Assembly: GCA_029964075.1 (NCBI GenBank)
Contig: CM057148.1
Coordinates: 29,629,916-29,693,915 of the forward strand
Origin: Patiria pectinifera
Taxonomy: Eukaryota > Echinodermata > Asteroidea > Valvatida > Asterinidae
Length of the DNA: 64,000 nt
Direction of reading: 5' to 3'
A model generated the notes under the pieces. That model did no database searches. It saw only the letters and a program-made list of their open reading frames with translations, and had not been told where the DNA came from. The first letter of the stretch is position 1. Each line of letters begins with the position of its first letter. Of this stretch, positions 48,401-54,400 are shown one piece after another. Both the position numbers and the translations under genes were made by a program.

Positions 48401-51400
48401 AAGTCTTTGACTTATGCAAGGGGTTCGGGATATTACATTCTAACAAGGTCCCTTGTGGCAGTAGAGAAACGGACCCTCGGATCCTTGTTTCCGAAGACAG
48501 CAACCGTGGGTGGCTCATTAAGGGCAAGTACATGTACGCTGATCTTAGGGGAACCCCCCATGACCAAACGATGCCGGAATTAAATGTAATTGAGTCCCAT
48601 AGGGTTAGGGGGTATGCCTTTAGCCGTACCTTAAAAGGTTAGGCTCCTGTACGAGCCGTGGTGATGACACAATCAATGGAAATATCACGGTGGTCTCTAA
48701 AACACAGAGGAGTTGTGGAGGGTTTTCCCATGGAAATTACGGAATTGTTCCACAGTACGTGTGCCTGAGATTGCATTGGTTCTATCATCTGTTAATGACA
48801 CGTGCAGCAGTAAATTGCCGGTGAAATGTTGCATCACTGTTAGATTTATGAAAACAAGCGCAAGTGGAAAATACATGTAAGATCCGGTCCGGATTGGGAA
48901 TGTCTCACTTCCTAGACGCGCATGCGCATCAATCGAAACAAAGCTGGTCTTCCGAAAACTTTTGGCAAGAGTGCATTTATATGACCACAGCATGGCATTT
49001 GGTCAAGTTTTGATCAAATAATTTTGGTCAATGTTGGGGAAACAGACAGACAGACAGACCGACCGACCGACCTACCGACGGACCACCAAGTGACGTGTAG
49101 GAGCTCCTGCCAGAGCTTAAAAAGTAGATACATGTATGTACATTGTACATACTTGTAGGCGGTAGGGGCCTTGCCCTTTACATTTACAGAAGGAATATGA
49201 CGGCACCACATGAGTTCGTATGTCAGTGTCATTTGTTTTAAAGGGCCCATGTAATACAACTGTTTTTATTAAATTCTTGATCTTTGTGTCCCATTTAACT
49301 TTATTTTTCGATCTTCACATTGCCATTTTCAACAGTGTTTTGATGTCGTTTTGGTTTTTACATGTATGCTAACGCAAATTCCCATGTATATCACATAAGG
49401 CAGAACAACACTGATAAGGCCACAAAAAAAAGTCTCCGGTTTCTGGTATGGAGCTTGCCTAAAAAGTGGTGCGGCGACGCGGCTTTTTTTTTTACCTGAT
49501 TTTGTTGCTTCATATGTCGGCTGATGACTGCAAATGGTGCCCGACTAAACTTAGTGCAAATATATGGGAGTCCAGAGAGGTCACATTAAGCTTATTCTCG
49601 ACCATAACCCAATCTAAAAACACGTTAAAATTGTGCAGCAGCAGGATTCCAGTCAAACCAGTGAGTTTGACGGTTTTGAGACATCATCTTTCATTGAAAA
49701 AAAAAAAAAATTCATTTTGCCGACGCGTATGGCTACGGCGACGCGCGCACATACCAGAAACCGGAGACTTTTTGTTTTGGCCTAAGTGTGTGCTGACATT
49801 AAAATGGCATCACTGCAACAGCGCCCTAGGTGGTCAGGAAAATATTGGAACACTTAATTGAGTATTAGAAAAAGTGCACTTGACAACAAAAAAACTAAAA
49901 AGGGATACATTTCCATACATTTCAGAGGAATGGAAATTTGCACAAAATATATTCCAGTGTAAAATTCATGTCATGGACCCTTTATGTACGGTACCGGTAT
50001 CTTATGCGCTGTGTGCCTTATCTTGTTTTGACAATTTCCCAGGTGCTTATTAGTGTCTACTCAGTTCCACAACATTTCCCCTAGAGAAATGCATGCATGG
50101 GCCCTTTCAGACATTTATTAGTTCATAATGTTATCAATTTGATGGGCAGTGGTAATTTACATTTATCGCTTTGCCTGAAACTATATGGCAGGCTATTTAC
50201 ATGTAGGCCTACATGTGTTTATGACAACAATATGGAAAGGATTTGTTAGATGTCACATACATGTACACTCTGCACACTTATAATCTGTATTAAATGTATG
50301 AATATAATTCTTTGAAGCATTGTACATTTCCACATTCAAAATCTGTCTGTCCGCTGCCCTGTCTTGCTCTTTGTTTTTTTTTTCTGCTCATGTATGTTTC
50401 CGCTTGTCTTTTTGTGCTCATACTATTAACAAAAGAGGAATGAGAGATTTCGTCTCAGTGCACACACAAATTCTGTTTGTAGTTCACAGACGACGGGCAG
50501 AGTACATCATTGCATCCGTGCAACAAGGTCGTACATGTAACTCGATTCTGCAACAAAGTTGTATCTCACGCAAATACGCTCCGTGCAACAAGGTGATATC
50601 TTGTGTATTGCGATGTCCATTGACTTTGAGTGTACATGTACATCCGGGGTTTTTTAAGTGAGATACAATCTTTTGACATTGAAAACTCGCATTTCAGGTG
50701 CATAACGTCAACACGCCATTTTAGGAGATATGTACATGTATGACCTTGTTCCACAGACATGACAACATGTATGTTGGCCGAAAGGTTGTGTCAAAACTGG
50801 TTCTCAAAGAGATTGTTTTCACACGGAGTTTCTGCAAACCTACTTTGCTGTTATCCCACCATGCAACATTTCCATTCTTATAGTTTAGTGACCTTTGACA
50901 TGACAAATTGCCAACTCTGATAAAAAAAACTATATAACAATGTACGGTACCAATACTATTGTACATGTGACTGACTGACTCACTCACCACCCGTCACTTG
51001 ACTCACTGACTCACTCCCCGACTCACTCCCCGACTGTTACTAGACTCACTGGCTCACTAACTGACTCACTCCCTGATTTTCACTTGACTCACTGACTCCC
51101 CCCCCCCCCCCCCCCGACTGTCACTTGACTCACTTACCGACTGTCGCTTGACTCACTGACTCACGTGACTGCCACTTGGGAATTACACTTGGCAGAAGCC
51201 TGTGCCAATGAATGAAAGAATTCCATTTAATAGCCATTCTGAATCGATTGAATAATTGTGCTCTGGGACCAGCTTTGCTACATTTGTAGGTTTCCCTTTG
51301 TTCTTACGCTATGGTAAATGTGTATGCTATGCACTTCTCTTCTCCATATTTTAATCATTATAAAATTGGCAAATAATATATGAAATACAATTTTGAAACT

Positions 51401-54400
51401 GGTTTCGCATAATTTTGCATAATTGCTACATGTAACATTTTCCTATGCTTTACATGTACGTGCTCCATTTTTTGTTGTGCCTAACCGCCATGCATGTTTG
51501 ATTTCTTTCTTTGTGGTTCTGGTATGTAGGTGTGAATCCTATGATTATCTCTTTGATGTTGCCGTCCAAATGAAGAAACTTGGCATGGATCCAACACAGA
51601 GGCCTACAGAGAGCACCAACCATGGAATTCAGTGATTTCGCAAGTCACACCTGTCACAAGGCATGAATGTTTGCTTCTTTTGCAGTGTGTTCCTGCATCA
51701 ACCCGTGACTTCTCGTGGATTTGTCCATCATCTCTAACTGGCATTAACAAACATTTGCATTCATCTCTTGCCTCATGCAGTTACACTTTTGCTCGTCCTA
51801 ACCCTAACTTAACCAGTAACATCAGAGATTTTCCAAAGAGAGGTGGCTGGGATGTTGAAGTCCAAGATTTTTCAAAGGGGGTGGGTGATGGATCATGCCT
51901 TGCAGTCAACGCGTGAAAAAGTCTTGCGCGATCCCCCTGGCATGCTGGCAGTATTTATACAGTCAGTTAGTAAGCACTTTTCAGTGTACCTAACCAAAAT
52001 CAACCATGACCTCATTTGGCCCCTAGATGACCTTTCACCTGAAATGCCACAAGTCATCTTAAGTTCCCGTACCCAAAGATAATTGTCACCAAGTTTTGTT
52101 GAGATTGAAGTCTGACTTATATGACAGCATTAAACAGTTAAAGAGATTGTGGAATGCTGAAAGTCGTTTTGTGTTTTATATGTTTGTGGTGTAGAGTAGA
52201 CCCATATATATCATAATGACAAACTCCCATTCTTCTGTAATGTGCGTTTATATGTTTATAAAACTGAAATTCATTGAGTAATCTGTTGGTCGGCGAGCGC
52301 GTAATTGAAATCAACAGTTGTCGGGTTCTTCGTAAAATCAGAAAAATCGTGACGTAATAAACAGGACTCGTTATACTACGCTGCACAGGGAGTCCTGTTT
52401 ATTACGTCACAATTTACTATGTTTTGTTTGCTGCCCCCAACGATGACTTTTACACAAATTGCACGTTCGGGTCGAAACAGGACCTGAAAAACAGCTCTCA
52501 AAAGTACCTTTTGTATTCATTTCATGACAGAAACAATAGTCGTTTTTATTTCATCACACCTTAGGCTACATATACCCAAAAAATGACGGAAATGTCCTCG
52601 AGCATTCCACAACCTCTTTAACCTAACCAAAAAGAAACACACAGACACATAGAAGGAATACACTCTCAAGATACCCCTTTCTTGGATTAAAAGCCAGGGG
52701 GATAAAAACCAAAGAATAGCCTGAAGCTATGAATCAAGATTGCAATATTGAGTGATGACGATATTCAGGGAACATCTTGACATTTTGGATTCTTCCATGA
52801 TGTACAAAATTAACATCAGACAGTCACAGCTTGGGGGATATCTGCTCATGTTCTGGGATCTGCTCATGTTCATTCAATACCTCTGTGTATTTCCTTATAT
52901 TTTAGAGTACATCATTGAAACCCTAACCCTCCACGGTATTTTTGGTAGAAACCCTGCCAAACGCAGCAACATGCAACACTTGACTACAGTGGTGTAGCCA
53001 GGAATTTTTCAGTGGGTGGCGCTGGGGGCTGGAAAATGTCATGGGGGGCGTCATGTAGATCAATGATATTTTGTTTAGAAACTCAAAATCTCAGTGGGGG
53101 CGACTAGGGCGACAAGGTTTCATCGGGGGGGGGGGGTCCCCCCCCCCCCCCTGTGGTTATGCAACTGCTTGTCTAATTGACAAGCCTGCCCAGTGCAGCA
53201 AGATCCATCAGGCTACGCCACTGCTTGTCTAATTGACAAGCCAAAGTCTCAAGGCCAAACTGCCTCAGAGTTTGTGGTTCCCGAATGCAGCGGGATACAA
53301 CTATGGCATTGTTCAATGGGACTAGCTCTCATTGTCTCAGAAGCGTCCGTTTATGCACTGGTGTTAACTTGGTAGCTGAATGCATCAAAGTGCACCCGAC
53401 TTTTCCACCTCGTGCACTGTGTTGCGTCTGGCAGGGTTAGGATAGAATAAAACGTTATACAGCTTCTCAATTTTAGAGGCTCAGTTACATTTGAACAATG
53501 TTGGTCAGAATTGCTGTGTTTTCATTTAAAATGTTCATTGAGTTAGAATACATGGCTGGATTGCAGGTGCATTTTGCTCTCGCATCCCATCACCGGCTTG
53601 CATTTGTTTGGTAGACGCGTATAGATTGTGAATTGCATTACCATTTGCATCAAACTTTCGGAAGCACGTTTCGAATGACATTTCAACTCGAACTCCTGTT
53701 TCCTGTCTGCACCCCATTTCCTGAGCATATGCTTGTCATTTCCAGAATTTTTCATTTCCATTATCCCCCTGTATCCCATTTGTAGAACCACCCCCTGCAT
53801 TCTATCGTGCTCATTTCCTAAATATTTCCTAAAATCCCATCCATTCGGAATTCTTCCCCTGCCCCATATTTAGTGTCATTCCATTCCCAAAGAACTTCCA
53901 ACATACAATTTTTCTAAACACTTCCTACCTCCCATTCCCATTAACCTTCGTGTATCCCATTCCAAAAATACTCGCTGCCTCTCATTCCAAAACACATCCA
54001 ACCTCCCACTCCCAAAACACTTCCTGTCTCCCATTCCCAAACCACCTCCTCCTCTTTCTATTCCCTAATCACATCCTGCCTCCCATTCCCAAAACACTTC
54101 CTGCTTTACATTCCCAACACTTCATGCCTCCCATTCCCAAAACACTTGCTGCATCCCATTCCCTAAACACTTGCTGCCTCCCATTCCCAAAACACTTCCT
54201 GCCTCCCATTCCCAAAACACTTCCTGCCTTCCATTCCCAATACACTTCCTGCCTCCCATTCCCAAGATTAAGTCAAACTTCCCATTTTCATACCTCTTCG
54301 TCCAATTTCCTCAAAACCTATTGTTTTCCATTTCCAGGAAAGCACTGTACATGTACCTCCTTTTCCATGATTCTGCCTGCATTCCCGTTCCCCTTCATGG

